From assembly GCA_948099385.1 (NCBI GenBank), contig CANUEZ040000107.1, positions 2,604,001-2,668,000 of the forward strand: a DNA stretch of 64,000 bases, in the 5' to 3' direction. Below are positions 12,609-24,536 of the stretch, one piece after another. Every line of letters starts with the position of its first letter. Position 1 is the stretch's first letter. Position numbers and translations under genes: made by a program. Under the pieces are notes generated by a model. The model was not told the origin of the DNA and did not search any database. It saw only the letters and a list, made by a program, of their open reading frames with translations. Source of the DNA: Fasciola hepatica. Its lineage: Eukaryota; Platyhelminthes; Trematoda; Plagiorchiida; Fasciolidae.

Positions 12609-14649
12609 TTACAGTGTGAGGCCTCTTTCAAAGGCCAGGTCGGCGGAGACGAGCTCATTGGTGAGCAATATAGCATCGGGGACTGTTAAGTATGACAAAC
12701 GTGCGCGCCTAAAAGCGAACATTGGGGAGGCACTGCGTAAGCTAAGGGGCAGCTTATTCCAGATTTTGGAATAGGCTGACAGAAAGAATCGAGACTTCGG
12801 ACTGGGATTAGAATGAGGGACAGTGAGAGAGAAGGCACGGTATCGGATCGGGTAGGAGCAGGGCGCAGCGAATGAGATGGGATAAGAGGTGTAGGCCAGG
12901 TTATGGATTAGCTTAAAGAGGAAAATCAGGTTGAGCCTCATGCGGCGAATCCATAGAGGCCCAATTTGTAGGAGCTCACAGCGCTGGCGTTATGTTGGGG
13001 CTAGGGATACGCCCAACAGCCTTTTTGGTGAAAGTACGCTGAACGTTCTCAGGAGATACAATAGAGGAACGTGGCCAGAGGCTGGAGGTAATGGGACAAT
13101 ATTCTAGAAGCGGTCTCACGTGTGAGAGATACATGGAGAGGCGACTGGCCGGTATTAAGAAACACCGATTGATCAGGCCTAGGGTTCGCTTAGCCTTAGC
13201 GATCTGGAACGATGTCTGTTCTGAGAAGTTAAAGGAACAAGAGTAGCGTACGCCAAGATCGGTAACCATGGGCTGTATGGGGATGGGCAGGCCGTCTAGA
13301 CAAATTTGGCCGGGTGGTACGGTGCACTTGTATGGTACGAGGAAGCTTTTCTCCGCAGAGAATTTCATGAACCACGAGATGCACCAAGTTTGGAGAACGA
13401 GTAAGTCGTGCGATATGTTGCACAGAGTCACGGATAGGTCACTAGGGAGGAAAGAGTACACTATTTTAATATCGTCGGCAAAGAGGAAAGGAGTGCCGTG
13501 TCGAATAGAAGAGAAAATGTCATTGATATAAATAAGAAATAGTAATGGGCCTAGGACACTGCCTTGGATGACGCCGCTAGTAGTTGGTTTGGCGGAAGAT
13601 AGGTGGCCGTCGACGAGCACGGCTTGTGATCTGTGAGAGAGATAGGAGGATAGCCAGGAGAGAAGAGGGTCAGTAATGCCGAGAGATCGGATTTTGGCCA
13701 ACAGATGAATGTGGGGAATACGGTCAAAAGCCTTAGACATGTCGAGGTACAGGACAATTACAGAGTTGCCGGCGTCGGCAGCAGACGATAGGACATTGAG
13801 GAAGTCAAGCTGGCAGGAAGAGCAGGAACGGGAGTTCAAGAAACCATGCTGACCAGGGTTCAGCAGGTTGTTAGATAAGAGGTACTGGACAATGTGTTTT
13901 TTGATAATTCTCTCCATAATTTTACAGACTACTGGGTTGTGATTATTGGCCCGATAGTTATCTGGGTCGTGTATTACGCCCTTTTTGAAGCGCGGAACTA
14001 TAACAGAGGATTTCCATTGAGGCGGGACAAAACTGTGAAGTATGGAGGTGGTATACATATTAAGTAACAATAAAGGGAGGTCAGGACCGCCGAAACGGAG
14101 GAGGGCCGGTGGGAGATCATCTGGTCCCGGTTTCGAGGAAGGTTTAATGGAGGAAACTGATTTTTCAATTTCTAGATGGGTGAAGGGAGCCGATGAAAGA
14201 GAGGCAGAGGTGCAGGGGTGGATTGTAGTAGGGGGAATACTAGGACAGCTTATAAGGGAGGAAGAAAAATGCTCATTGAAGGCCACAGAAATATATGCTG
14301 GAGTATTAGCGGTAGATGATTTGCAGATGAGGAACTTGGGCGAGGTATGATTGGAGTGATTGGACCTTTTACTAAGCAGGTTGGACAGGTAGCCAGTTTT
14401 GTTTGGGTGTGCTAGGGTGATGGCCTCTTGCCTTCTCAGATGCGAATCGACCATGCAATGCAGCTTCAGTTGTAGCTGGTTTATGCGCAGAAGAATTGTA
14501 AAGTCGTGTGATCTAGCAAAGGTAAGTTGCAGCTTAGACAGCTTACGCTCTAAAAGTGACAGGTGTGAGCTGCTGGATTTGGGGCGTGGACCGGCACATG
14601 GGTTGGCGGTATTTAGGCAGTGTAGGAGGTTGGAGTAGAGAGAGTTCAT
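12609..14649 (-). pseudogene. LINE-A1 reverse transcriptase
   Basis: RNA-directed DNA polymerase of a CR1-like LINE. From 14649 the frame runs 557 codons: linker, RT fingers (PDDLPPALL...; VVCKIMERI), palm with LYLDMSKAFDRIP (first Asp), IQGSVLGPLLFLIYIND, and FADDIKIVYSF holding the catalytic Asp pair, then the thumb with HVRPLLEYC. The frame stops at 12976 and resumes in another frame as the C-terminal segment LQIGPLWIRRMRLNL...FAFRRARLSYL, ending at 12609, so one small indel separates it from a full-length product. Between this frame and the endonuclease frame there is a stop at 14686. Catalytic residues look intact, but the copy cannot make one polyprotein. Confidence 0.85.
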
Positions 14650-14685
14650 AACAGTGAGGGGATCGGATGAAAGAAAAAATGTGTC

Positions 14686-15844
14686 TCAGTTAAGGGATCG
14701 AATTATCATTGGCACAAGGGGCCAGTTACAGGAACAGTAGGAAGTCGGAACAGGGGGAGAGGATTGCATCTGATGAGAACAGCTGAAGCAGCTGAAGTTG
14801 CACCTGACAATGCGGTGGTCACTACTCGGGAAGTGATCAGTAGTCTGGGTGATCATATCAGGAACATCAATGGAGAATACTAGGTCCAAGATGTTGCTCC
14901 CCCTAGTAGGGCAGGAGACATGTTGGATCCATCCACCAAGGCGGACACAGGAAAGGAAGGTGGAGGGGACGGGAGGGCTAGTATAGGAGGACCAGCAAAT
15001 TGAAGGGAGGTTAAAGTCACCCGCAATAATTTTTGCACTGGCAGGGTAGTCAAGCGCAGCATTAAAGATATCCATGGCATAGTCAATTTTTGCAGGCTCC
15101 AGACCCGGGGGGACGTAGACGCAGCCAAGAAGGAGGTTCTGGCCAGAGGCGTGAACGGATGGCCATAACGAATCCTCAATAAGGAGGAGAGGGGGTTGGT
15201 CGATAACACTAGCGTGGATAGTGCATTTGAAAAAGGCTAAATAGCCCCCCTCCACGCCTGGACTGGCGGGTGTTTGAGAAGCATTGGTACCCAGCTATGC
15301 GAACAAGGTCAAGCGAAGCATCATCTGACAGCCAGTATTCAGTTACTAGTATAATGTCAGCGTTTGACGTAAATGCCAAAGATCGCAGGTGCGATATTTT
15401 TCTAATTATTGATCGAGCTGTAATAAGAACTAGTAGGAATGAGTTCAGTGTCGGTGTGCGCAATGCATGGATGCCAGGTGCAAGACTATTGGGATCGCTG
15501 TGGCGATAGGAGTTGGGTCTCAGTGAGGATAGAGCGTCAGTAGAAGGGGGAGGGCAGGCAGTGTTGGGTGGGGGACGGAAAGTAGAAGAAGCGTTAGCAT
15601 TAGGCGCAGCCGATCGCTGTGGGTGATCAATACGGTGGGTGTGCAGCACACCGCTGATGTGGGCCGGAGGGGTGTCACACGGTGCAGAGGGAGGAGGCAC
15701 CATATGGCAAAGTGAGAGGTTAAAAATATCTGTCGGAGCGGGATGGACAGGAGGGAGTGCATGGTGTGAGATGCTAAGTGGCATGACATCGAGTGAGGAG
15801 CGATCAGTGATATGAGTCTGTAAAAGTTCATCGATATGGTCCAT
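14686..15844 (-). pseudogene. LINE-A1 endonuclease (APE-like), frameshifted
   Basis: Apurinic endonuclease-like domain that would nick the target site. The first part lies in the frame 15844-15209 (ARSIIRKISHLRSL, DIILVTEYWLS, i.e. the N-terminal beta strand and the catalytic Glu region). After a frameshift near 15240 it continues in 15255-14686 (GCVYVPP, AGDFNLPSICW with the conserved Asp and Asn, ILDLVF, SSDHRIVRC with the C-terminal SDH motif). All hallmark motifs remain in two frames. The upstream half of the first frame is a proline-rich linker. Confidence 0.8.
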
Positions 15845-15851
15845 AGGGTGA

Positions 15852-16597
15852 CTAGCAATATGGCCACGGGTGCGGAGGGCACCGGTCAGGAAAAAAACGA
15901 GAACTTGACTGCAGGTAACCTATCTGTTGGGCAGAGTCAGTATAAGGCCGGTAGGTCGGTATGGGGGTGAGGGCATGTGGGAGAGTAACTGGGACGTAGT
16001 GTGGGGTGCGGGGCGGGAAGGGAGTGGCGAAATTTGGAAAGGTTTGGAGGCTCACGAGGGGCAGGGGAGCCGGTAAGTGGGGAGGTGGGGCGAGGAGGCG
16101 GGATGCAGGTACGAATCTAGAGTATTTGCTAGGGTATGTACGTGGTACTTAGGGGTTAGATGAGGGTTGGTGGAGGTGAGCAGGGGGGAACAGCAGAGGC
16201 ATGCTGGGGCTATAGTATGGAGGGTTGGTGTCTGGGGGGCAGGGAGGGATATACGGTAGCAACGGAGATGGAGGATTGGTGTGACCCATGCGATCAGAGA
16301 GCGGGAAAGACGGTGGAGGGGGGTGCGAGGCAATGGAAGGGTGAGTGGCACTGGCAAGGCCCTGAAGGTCACTCCTGCAAATAGGGACGATGGCGTTAGA
16401 CGAATCCGGAAGGCGGCCCGGTTGGTTATCACCTGGAGGATCCGAGAGTACGCTATAAGCAGAAGCCGATTGAGAGTGGGGGGGGTAGTGTGTGGGGTGA
16501 TTAGTTGGGCAAGTGCGGATCTGGTAGGAGTACCAGGTAGGCTTATGGGGGGATTGGAGCGGCACTTATGAGGATAAAAACGAAGTGTCGCGTGCAT
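15852..16597 (-). pseudogene. LINE-A1 leader/ORF1-like region
   Basis: A proline-, threonine- and serine-rich open stretch (16597-16052, then 16055-15852 in another frame) lies just upstream of the endonuclease frame on the same strand. I recognise no zinc finger, esterase or RRM. By position it corresponds to ORF1 or to the N-terminal extension of ORF2 of CR1-like LINEs. Low-complexity composition means the open frame could be incidental. Confidence 0.4.
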
Positions 16598-16779
16598 GAA
16601 AAACGCGCAAGTATCGTATGTGAGCGGGTGATATCAAGGAAACACGAAGTTGCAGTGCCTTTGGGGGATTTCCCACAACCGGTCGTTGCACCCACCATGC
16701 CATATATAGAGTGCGCTTGCTCCACTCTATCTTCCCCCACTGCGGGCTCAGTGGGCACTTCAACCATACATCCGCCCCG

Positions 16780-16975
16780 TCTAATCTACGAGTCGACGTT
16801 TGAGGAATTGAAAACATAGCTTTCCCGACACAAATTTGAACATAGAAGTCAATAGCATTACCATTTATAAATGATCACCTTGACTGCAGTATGCACTAGT
16901 GAAGATGCAGCGAAATGGTCCGGAATACATCGTGCAATTTAATGCTATTGACTTCTATGTTCTAATCTACGAGTC
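16780..16975. mobile_element. Small fold-back insertion with target-site duplication
   Basis: A 15-base perfect direct repeat, TCTAATCTACGAGTC, lies at 16780-16794 and 16961-16975. It brackets a 166-base insert. Inside are perfect 23-base inverted arms at 16838-16860 and 16940-16962, the right arm touching the duplication and the left arm 43 bases in from it. A non-coding insertion of this length with a long duplication suggests LINE-assisted retroposition of a small RNA or a MITE-like element. Its family is unknown. Confidence 0.7.
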
Positions 16976-16999
16976 ACACCCGTTGGTTTTAACTTGCAC

Positions 17000-19900
17000 A
17001 GGACTCTGGCCGGTCTCGTAGAGCTCCCTTCAGACCACCAACGGCCCCCTAGCATACAAGACTCACTGTTTCCCCTGATTATCTGCCTTTATGTTCGGCG
17101 ATGCCCGTCATTGTGGGCGGCCGCCTTGTCTGCTTAGCTAGCTTTACATTTATAACGCCGCCTCAGCCCAAGTGCTCACCACTTACCGCCACGCAAGCGT
17201 TTGACTAGAATGTGTTCATGACATAACGTTAGCCATACATGGGTCTATCTTCGTTTTGCATCCTTCCTCGGGTTTAGGCTGCAGAGGGCTCCTGTACGGC
17301 ACACAGCATCCCTACTTGACCTTTAGTGATGGCAAGTTGCGCCCTGCACGTTTTCTACAACCTATCTGCCTCTCTCCGCGGGAATAGCAGTACCGTCATG
17401 AAGTCCGTTCATCCATTTGGCCCCATTTCGTCTACACTACCTCCGCACTGGCTGTTGAGTGCAGATCCCCAGCTGAGACCCATGCAGACTGTTTCGTCCT
17501 CTGTCTCCCCCTTCCGGTTCCTAGTCTACCCATATACACCATTCTAAGAATTCCAATCTCCCTGGGTACTAATTCGGTCGCTTTCCGGGCTATCACATTT
17601 GAACATTAATCCGTTACTTGTCAGCCAATCAACGGCTATGACAATTGGCCTTGGTTTCCTTGTCCCCTGGCAATGTCCCGTCGGCTAATTTATCCACCAC
17701 ATGTAAAACATAACAATGCTCACTCTTGCGTCCCAACTGCTCACGGCATGGCCAGAACCTCTGCCTTGATCGGTGTCCACCAGGCATGCAGCGCATCTGC
17801 AAATATGTTCGGGCACACCCAGGCTGGCGGATCGCAAATCCTGTCACCATAAATGGCCTTCATGTTCGGCTTCCGGGTCACTGTCAGTTTCATCCGCTGT
17901 CACCGTTTGCGGCCCGCAAGTCCGCTCCTTTTATGTACGCTTGGGTTCTGCAGTCGTATCATTCTGCCATCATCTGCCATCTTCATTGGTTTTCCCTCGA
18001 ACACGCCTTCAGTGCTACCATTATCATTCCGCTATTTACTCCCGGTAAATACTTTCTGTCTCATTTGTGAAATAATCTACGCATGCCCCTTACTTCCAAC
18101 CGCCGCTGTTTTCCACTGTCGCACACTGATCGCCAGTACACTAAGTCCATTCTCTTTGCTATGTTCCCTCTTACCTGCACTCCCTAAGATTTGCGCTCGA
18201 CTAATCATCTGTCCCATATGTAGCCATATCCATTACCCACTACAAAGGCCGCAGTTGCTATCGGTATATCCATATATTTCCGGTTACCGTTGTTGTCCAT
18301 TTTCCAGTTATAGTAAGCAAATTACTATCCTCGCCGAGCTTTTCCTCCGCCGTCTTTCAGCAGCCAGTGAAGTAGCCGCTAGTTACCCGCCACCATCATG
18401 TAGGTACCGTTTATATGCGGTGCCTCTCATTCGCCTTATTCTGATCTTGCAGAGCTAAATATTATCGCCATAGATGCATACCTCAGATATATTCATCCCG
18501 CATCTTCACTCCTCTGTTTCTATGGCGGGGTAACTATATAAATAATCAGTGATCGTTCTATACCTACCTTCCATAATTTTCACTACCGCCCTCGTAACTT
18601 GGTCGGCCCTGCCATCACCATAGCCGTACATCCCAGAATGTCTTATTCCAAGTTACCGTTTTCATGTCAAAATATCATCACGAGCACACCAGGAAGTGAT
18701 TAAAGTTCTGATCACTTAGCACTTTGCCTTCAGCAACCTCCCTCATGGGACCTATGGCTGTCGCTCTCTATCTCTAGATATGCCACTCGTTTGCGAATCT
18801 ACCTCTGTCTGTGTGAAGCCGTCTTTCCTTACCACGTTCTTCGTCGATAGATTTACTTTATTCTGCGTCCGCCGCTCTAGCCAGCTTCGTTGCGTGAGAT
18901 TTTTTGACAATGCTTCCCATCTCTGTGATGCCATTGCACATCCCGCCTATAAAATAGCCAGTATAGGACGTTCATTTTCCTTCCACTCTAGTGCGCTGTT
19001 GACTCTGTATTCGCAGGAGCTTCGCATCTTCGACCGATCCATCACCCACTTCACAACTCCCACTTTGGTATATTATGGTCCTTCCTTGATACTGTTATCA
19101 TCGCTTTCCAGTTCCCTTACGGCGACTCCCTTCTTCAGTGCTCAAGTCGTCTCCCTCCATCCTCTGATATATTTTTCCTCTGATATATTTCTGATTCTAT
19201 CCGGGTGTATATGCAGAAATCGTTGCTACTCTGTCGACCGTCCCATTTAGTCCTTGATTCACATGGGGGTCTATTCTCCTCTCTTTGCCCTGTGTCATTC
19301 TCCTGCAGCCTTGCTACTGGTTGTTGTCACATCACCTCTCCACGGGACCCCACTTCACAGAAATGTTCACTAACTGATGTGCACTTATTCTTCATGTGCC
19401 CCACATGCTCCACTATTACTATTACGTAGCTACTGGTCTCCATAATCGTCCTGGCCACGTGCCCATGATTGATATATCGCAATATTCCCATCCACATGTG
19501 GAAACTTCATGCCGGTCCTGTCACAAAGCAACTCATATAATGATGGGCCTCCTATTTTGGCCACTTCTGTTGACTCCGCTGTGGCACTCTTTTCAGCCGA
19601 ATATGCTGACCATCTTCCATGTGGTCAGTGTCGTCCGCTCAAAGCCCCTTAGACTCTTACTCCTATTTAACCTCTCATTGGTGCGATGTCCTGTCGTCCC
19701 ATTCCGGTCTTTTTCTGATATTAAGTTCGATACCTCTTTGAGTTACCTGTTCATATCCACGCTCCTCTTTTCAGCCAGCTATCGGCTCTCTCCATCTCCC
19801 GTTATGTGTCAATCTTCTCTTGTCCATGAAAACCGATGTGTTCAGAACATCTACAGATTATTTATTATCCTCTTGCTACCACGTCAACTTTCTTATCCTT

Positions 19901-20150
19901 CCGGGTATATCTCCAAAGTTTCGGAGTGATCTCACGCGTCCCCGAGCGCCTTTCACATGTGACCTTGACACTGGAATTCACAGGACGGTATCGTGGTCGT
20001 TATCATTCTCGACCACTTGTTCTCTGTCCATATCTTCTCTTGGGACATTTTCGGCATCTCATGGGTGCATTGAGTCATCGTAATCTGTACCATCAGTTTG
20101 TGCTCTTCTGCATGACTCGGGATCTTCCAAAATAAACCATCATTGTTAAC
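17000..20150 (+). mobile_element. LINE-A 3' untranslated region, plus strand (decayed; perhaps the rest of A2)
   Basis: The stretch 17465-17850 aligns by eye with the reverse complement of 12430-12050 (e.g. CCCCAGCTGAGACCC / CAGACTG and CAATGCTCACTCTTGCG..., GGCATGCAGC, CTGGCGGATC). The region ends at 20110-20148 with CATGACTCGGGATCTTCC followed by AAATAAACCATCATTG, the same terminus as A1 and A3. No coding domain is present; open frames at 17853-18458, 18780-19250 and 19396-19929 fall in this untranslated sequence. As A2 is cut off early in its 3' untranslated region at 10.01 kb, this may be the displaced remainder of A2. Confidence 0.6.
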
Positions 20151-20379
20151 CCCCCCCCTGATTATAGCCAAATATTGAGGAAGTCTAATCTCTTCCGGCT
20201 GTCCAAGCACCGGGTGATCCAAGGGTCTCGCCGATGCAAGAACCCGGACTTTCAGGCATCTCGCCGTAAAGTCCTCTAATTAAATAAGGGTGATTCTCTC
20301 TAGAAGTCAATCTCTGACAGCGAGCTTTCAGCCTGTCACTATGCGTGGGGATGTGAACACTAGGGTCCGCCTGACGTGT

Positions 20380-21860
20380 CTCATCGTCGAAAGTTTCCGT
20401 TAGCTGCGGTTAAGAAAGCTTGCAACATGGACCCAAGGATACGGACAAATAGCCACTCAAGATATCAGTTGGCACTGGCGACTAGGGCGAGGCCCTGTCC
20501 GAAGGAGAACTACAGGTATGTGGGACTCAAGTTAGTCTTGAGGGTTGCAGAAGGGAGCGTAGTTGATGACAGGCAGCCAACCACAACAACCTACTGTAGG
20601 GCTGAAGTATTGAGATGTCCCTTCGAGCTGGTTCACGGGTGGACCCGGGGGATTGCATCAATCGTAAATGAAATCGGACAACAACACAAATGTGTGACTG
20701 CTTGATACATACGGATCTAGTTGCGGTGGCCGTCAGAACAGTGAGCTCCAATAAAGCAGCGGGATCAGGTGACCAGCTACCCACCATGGATGACCCAGTG
20801 AAAGCAAACATAGCTGGACCCCCTAACCTGATTGTTCAACCTGGTACTGGAAAAAACTCACGCCCCCTTTGGTTTGGAAGACTGTCGAGGTCGTTCCCAT
20901 TCATGAAGGTTAGCCGAGGGAAAGTGCGGGAAATTGCAGGCCAACTGGTCGCTAGCTGGTCAAACTTAAGGTCCCCGAAAAGATCCTAAGAAAACAGATT
21001 GCGACTCATCTGACGCGAGGTAGTCTGCCGTGAAACGGGTAGGACGGCTTCACGGGGAACTAATCGTGCGTGTCAGACCATTTATCTTTCCTGAATGAGA
21101 TTGCATCGCGATTTAACGGAGGTGAGCCGGTTGAGGTTTGCCGTCTAGATTTTCTTAAGAACTTGAACTCCGTGAACCACCTAATTTCGCCACTGAAGTG
21201 AGAAGGCATGGGCACAGACCCCAGGGAAGTGGAGCGGATAGGGGCCTACCTGAGCGGAAGGGAGTCATACTGTCGGGTGGAGGATGGTTGATCACGCCTG
21301 GTCGGGGCCTGTAAAGTGCATGCGTGGAAATCCTCCCTGACCGTTGTCATATACTTGTATTGTTCAGACTACGCTCTTTATCTTATTGACCCTCAAACAA
21401 GTACATCACGCATCAATCACCACACTTCAACATCTGTTTATATTTTTCTCAAGTGGAGTGGCATAACTTTGATTCGAACTTGGACCGCCGTGACGTTGGT
21501 ACCTGACATTAACCTTTGTTGAACTCTGGTCCTCGTTGCTAGACGTTGTGGCCGTACAGTTGAGTTTTGTGCATATTTATAAGCACGTAACTTGTTAATT
21601 CAGTACCGTAGGAACCACAAATCAATCTTGTTCTGGTTTGGGGATCCGTTTGAATTGGCTGCGCGTTACTCACAGTCGGAATAGCCGTTACAGGGACCGT
21701 ATTGGGGTGTCACAGAGGTCGGTGCGAGGGTGGCTGTTATTTCCTTTCTACATAAAGGGTTTAACCCAGAAAATTATGAAGCTCGGCCTCCTGCTTGCGG
21801 ACGGCTTAAAACTTATTGGAGAACCACCGAACTCGAGTGTACGGGAGGTTTTTGTGACGA
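20380..21860 (+). pseudogene. LINE-B1, decayed reverse transcriptase interrupted by repeat R1
   Basis: RT-like residues appear in broken frames: SSNKAAGSGDQ (about 20747), a degraded fingers region (20830-21000), SFLNEIAS/EPVEVCFLDF-like remnants (21090-21170, first Asp), then LSGRESYCRVEDG (about 21253-21290). After an insert at about 21310-21700 the RT resumes with LTQKIMKLGLLLADGLKLIGEPPN (about 21757-21826), where the family's FADD is LADG. Many stops. It lies on the same strand and in the correct order to be the 5' portion of the LINE whose 3' end is at 23.64-24.54 kb. Confidence 0.6.
21310..21700. repeat. Dispersed repeat R1, copy b
   Basis: Second copy of the repeat at 7672-8090 (shared block 21570-21675). 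It splits the RT remnant of LINE-B1 between the LSGRESYCRVEDG and LTQKIMKLG segments, which is direct evidence that it is an insertion. The 5' part (21400-21560) has the phrase TGGAGTGGCATAA, which occurs in opposite orientation near 7970 in copy a. No coding potential. Confidence 0.45.
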
Positions 21861-21869
21861 TTCCATGCT

Positions 21870-23630
21870 ATTCACAAGCAGTCCGAAAACACCCACTTGA
21901 CCAATCAGTGCTCATTTGTCCAATACGCACTCCAATCTCCATCCATGCACTTCTGCACACAGACAAATGCATCGTGCATATCTGACTGATCTCGGTCCAA
22001 CCATGGATGTTGAGCGTCGCTGTAGGCATGTCTAAAGCAAGTGATTTGCTTCCGTACCATGTGACCTTGCCTGACAAGCTTATGCCCACCAAGCGCATTG
22101 CTGAAGGATCAGTACTTGTGTATATATGCATTCGGGTGTGTTTTCTTCCCCATATAAGTGCGGATTCTGCATGCCTAAGGAAAGATACATTTCAGTGCCA
22201 CTTGGTGCGCCTTCTGATTTCTTTTCGGGCTATTCCGTCACTACAATTTCATCGTGCATCCATAAGGGACTAGCAAGAGGCATCTGCTTCTGAATGCAGT
22301 GAATTGCTTATTTCCGGCACCAGCCGACAAACTACAAGGAGAGGGGTATATAAATGCCTGACCACAGCCAAGTCCAGAGGGTGCAGCAGATAGTAGCCCT
22401 GGGAGTAAGCGAATACGAGGTTCCTTAATGAGCCTAAGGAAAAGCCGTGTCCGGCCGGGCTGGAACAGCTTTACCTCGCTTCCCACTGGGATCGAGAGGC
22501 CGGAGAAGAGACTTCCTTAGGGCTCTCGAGCAGTTCAAGTGGCTATCGCAACCCAGCTGTAAGCCATAATCATCGCAAGTCGAGCTACGCGTAGACAACT
22601 CATACTAATGCCAAAATCAGAACAAGATCGATTCGCAGTTTGTACGGTAATAATTTGACAATCTCAAAAAGTACAAACATATACAAACTTTTAATAAGCG
22701 GCCAAATAAACTCAAAAGTAAAATCCGAAGCTTTAATGCCCCATGGTCCAAGGACGATGATCAGAAACCATTCCAGGCCAGATCCAAATGTCTCATACAA
22801 GCAAAAAAGCGAAAAAGGTGTTGTGAATGGACGGGCTTCGCAAAGTATTGTCAGATGTAGTCAACCTCACAAAGCAGGTAGAGCATTTGGGAGGATTTCC
22901 AATGTAGAGTTTTACACCAACAGCAGCACAGCTCTCAGGGAGCATGAGCCGACAAAGCACGAGCACAGCGTGGTGAGGAACTGAAACCAGCCCGAGGGGG
23001 GTGCGGCGGCCGCCCAGAAGGCAGCGGCATTCAATACTTGCCTAGAATGCTGTCCGTCAGAAGTCTTTCCTGACCGCTTCTCAAATAGTCCCCCAAAAAT
23101 TCCTTTCATTTGAGCGTTTGAAGGTAAATCTCCCTCAGTTTTCGGTCATTATCTGCCTCTTGTCGGCCGGGTGTTGATCCCTTATGAACGTTTCCGTTGT
23201 TCTACTTTTCTTGTCCTCCTTCTTCCCATACTCAATTTTACAAAGCCACCATGACTAGCTGTTTAACTAACTGGCTTTAGGAAGTAATACACTGGGAGGG
23301 ACTTGTGGATTATGACCAAGTAAGCAAGTCGTGGGACTGTCACTTCTGCGGACGGCAAGCCGGACACTTTTCCACTCCATTGCCATACGTGAACCAATTA
23401 CCAAATCGAATCGCTCATTGTGGCAGAGCAGTGGGATTCACCTGAATCTTCTTGATACAAAAACATGGACTTATAAATTAGGCCAAAACCGCGAGTTCTG
23501 CAACCTGACCTCACCTGATATGAATCAAATAATGGCTCAGCGAAAGCTCAGGATGCATGACATCCGGAGGACTTCAAGACTTCATGATTTCGCAGTTGAT
23601 TTGTGATGATTTCCCACGTGTCCTTCTTAT
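21870..23630. other. No gene recognised
   Basis: I find no domain in this stretch on either strand. It separates the RT fragment of LINE-B1 from its 3' end and probably holds one or more unrecognised insertions. A short LINE-B tail-like piece is visible at 23545-23605 (AAAGCTCAGGATGCAT...CGCAGTTGATTTG), resembling 24463-24495. Confidence 0.35.
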
Positions 23631-23639
23631 TTTTAGCTG

Positions 23640-24536
23640 GGAATGGGCGAAATACACGGCCCCGTGTTGAGTGTCTAACCCGTGTGCATACATTTGAAGA
23701 AATTCTATACAGCCGACTGGCTATGGCCAACGCCTGTCCCTTCCAGAATGAACCGAAATGAAGTGACCTAACCTGAACCTGAGGTACTACTGGCCGAAGC
23801 AGTGCGGTGTTGCTGAACAAAAGGCTCGTGGAGAGCTCTTCAGGCTGCGATCAGCTTTGTCTTGCCGGAAGCCGGAGGTATTCGTACGTATTTACATGGC
23901 TATAGTAAGACCTCGCTTAGAGGGTAGCGTGCAGGCTTGGTCACACTTCTACCAAGAGGACGCCGCCTGCCTAGAGAAAGTCCAACGTCTCGCCAAGCGA
24001 ATGGTTGAAGGGCAGAGGGGTAAGACGTATGAGCAGAAGCTGTGTGATCTAAATCTCTTCTCGTTGGAAAGGAGGAGGAGTCGAGGAGATCTCATAGGAA
24101 CGTTCAAGGTAATGAAAAGCTCTTCTGGCCTTAGACCAGATGGTCTATTCCAAGTGGCCGTAGACTCCGGAACAAAGGGAACATGAAAAGAAGCTGATAA
24201 AAGTCCGATCTAGGTTGATGACTAGATTGCGCTTCTTCAGCAACAGGGTTGTGAACAGTTGGAACGGTCTGCTTGGTGGAATGGTAGATCTGCAGACCGT
24301 CCAATCCTTCAAAGTTGCCCTAGATCGCAAGTGGTACGAGATGTTTCCTCGTAGGGAGCCTTGAGTCTATCAACTAGATGGGTGACGGGTAGCACTGTGG
24401 TCCTCCTGGGGTATGTTTTATTCGACTTTTTCGCTCATTGCATACAGTCTTAGAAAAAGCTCACGATGCATAATGTATCTCGCAGTTGATTTGCGAGATT
24501 CGACGAAATGCACTCAGCAGTGGTGGGTGCATAACT
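23640..24536 (+). mobile_element. LINE-B1, 3' end (RT thumb and 3' untranslated region)
   Basis: The frame at 23857-24186 encodes the RT thumb/connection region of a CR1-like LINE (IYMAIVRPRLEGSVQAWS, LEKVQRLAKRMV, LNLFSLERRRSRGDLI). It is followed in another frame by the terminal segment with FFSNRVVNSWNGL and SFKVALDRKW. The stretch 23821-24490 appears identical, base for base, to the reverse complement of 29195-29864. Outside those limits the two copies are still alignable but clearly diverged. The element is cut at 24536 by the outer end of the Gypsy LTR; its last bases reappear at 33898. Confidence 0.85.

Larger units (their letters stand above)
10026..16600 (-). mobile_element. LINE-A copy A1, long CR1-like non-LTR retrotransposon
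   Basis: About 6.6 kb on the minus strand. In transcription order it has a proline/serine-rich leader frame (16597-15852), an endonuclease (15844-14686), a reverse transcriptase (14649-12609), an unusually long 3' untranslated region (12608-10052) and a terminal trinucleotide tail (10051-10029). The 5' limit is not fixed; coding-like sequence stops near 16600. The copy has a handful of frameshifts or stops but retains recognisable catalytic motifs, so it is much younger than A2. No clear target-site duplication was found around it. Confidence 0.8.

Noticed and set aside
14765..14800. CTGATGAG on the plus strand in LINE-A1
   Set aside because: No GAAA core at the right distance; it is antisense to the endonuclease coding region.
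16905..16930. Hammerhead-like CTAGTGA...CGAAAT in the 16.8-kb fold-back
   Set aside because: The core would need CTGATGA; two core bases are swapped and no stems form.
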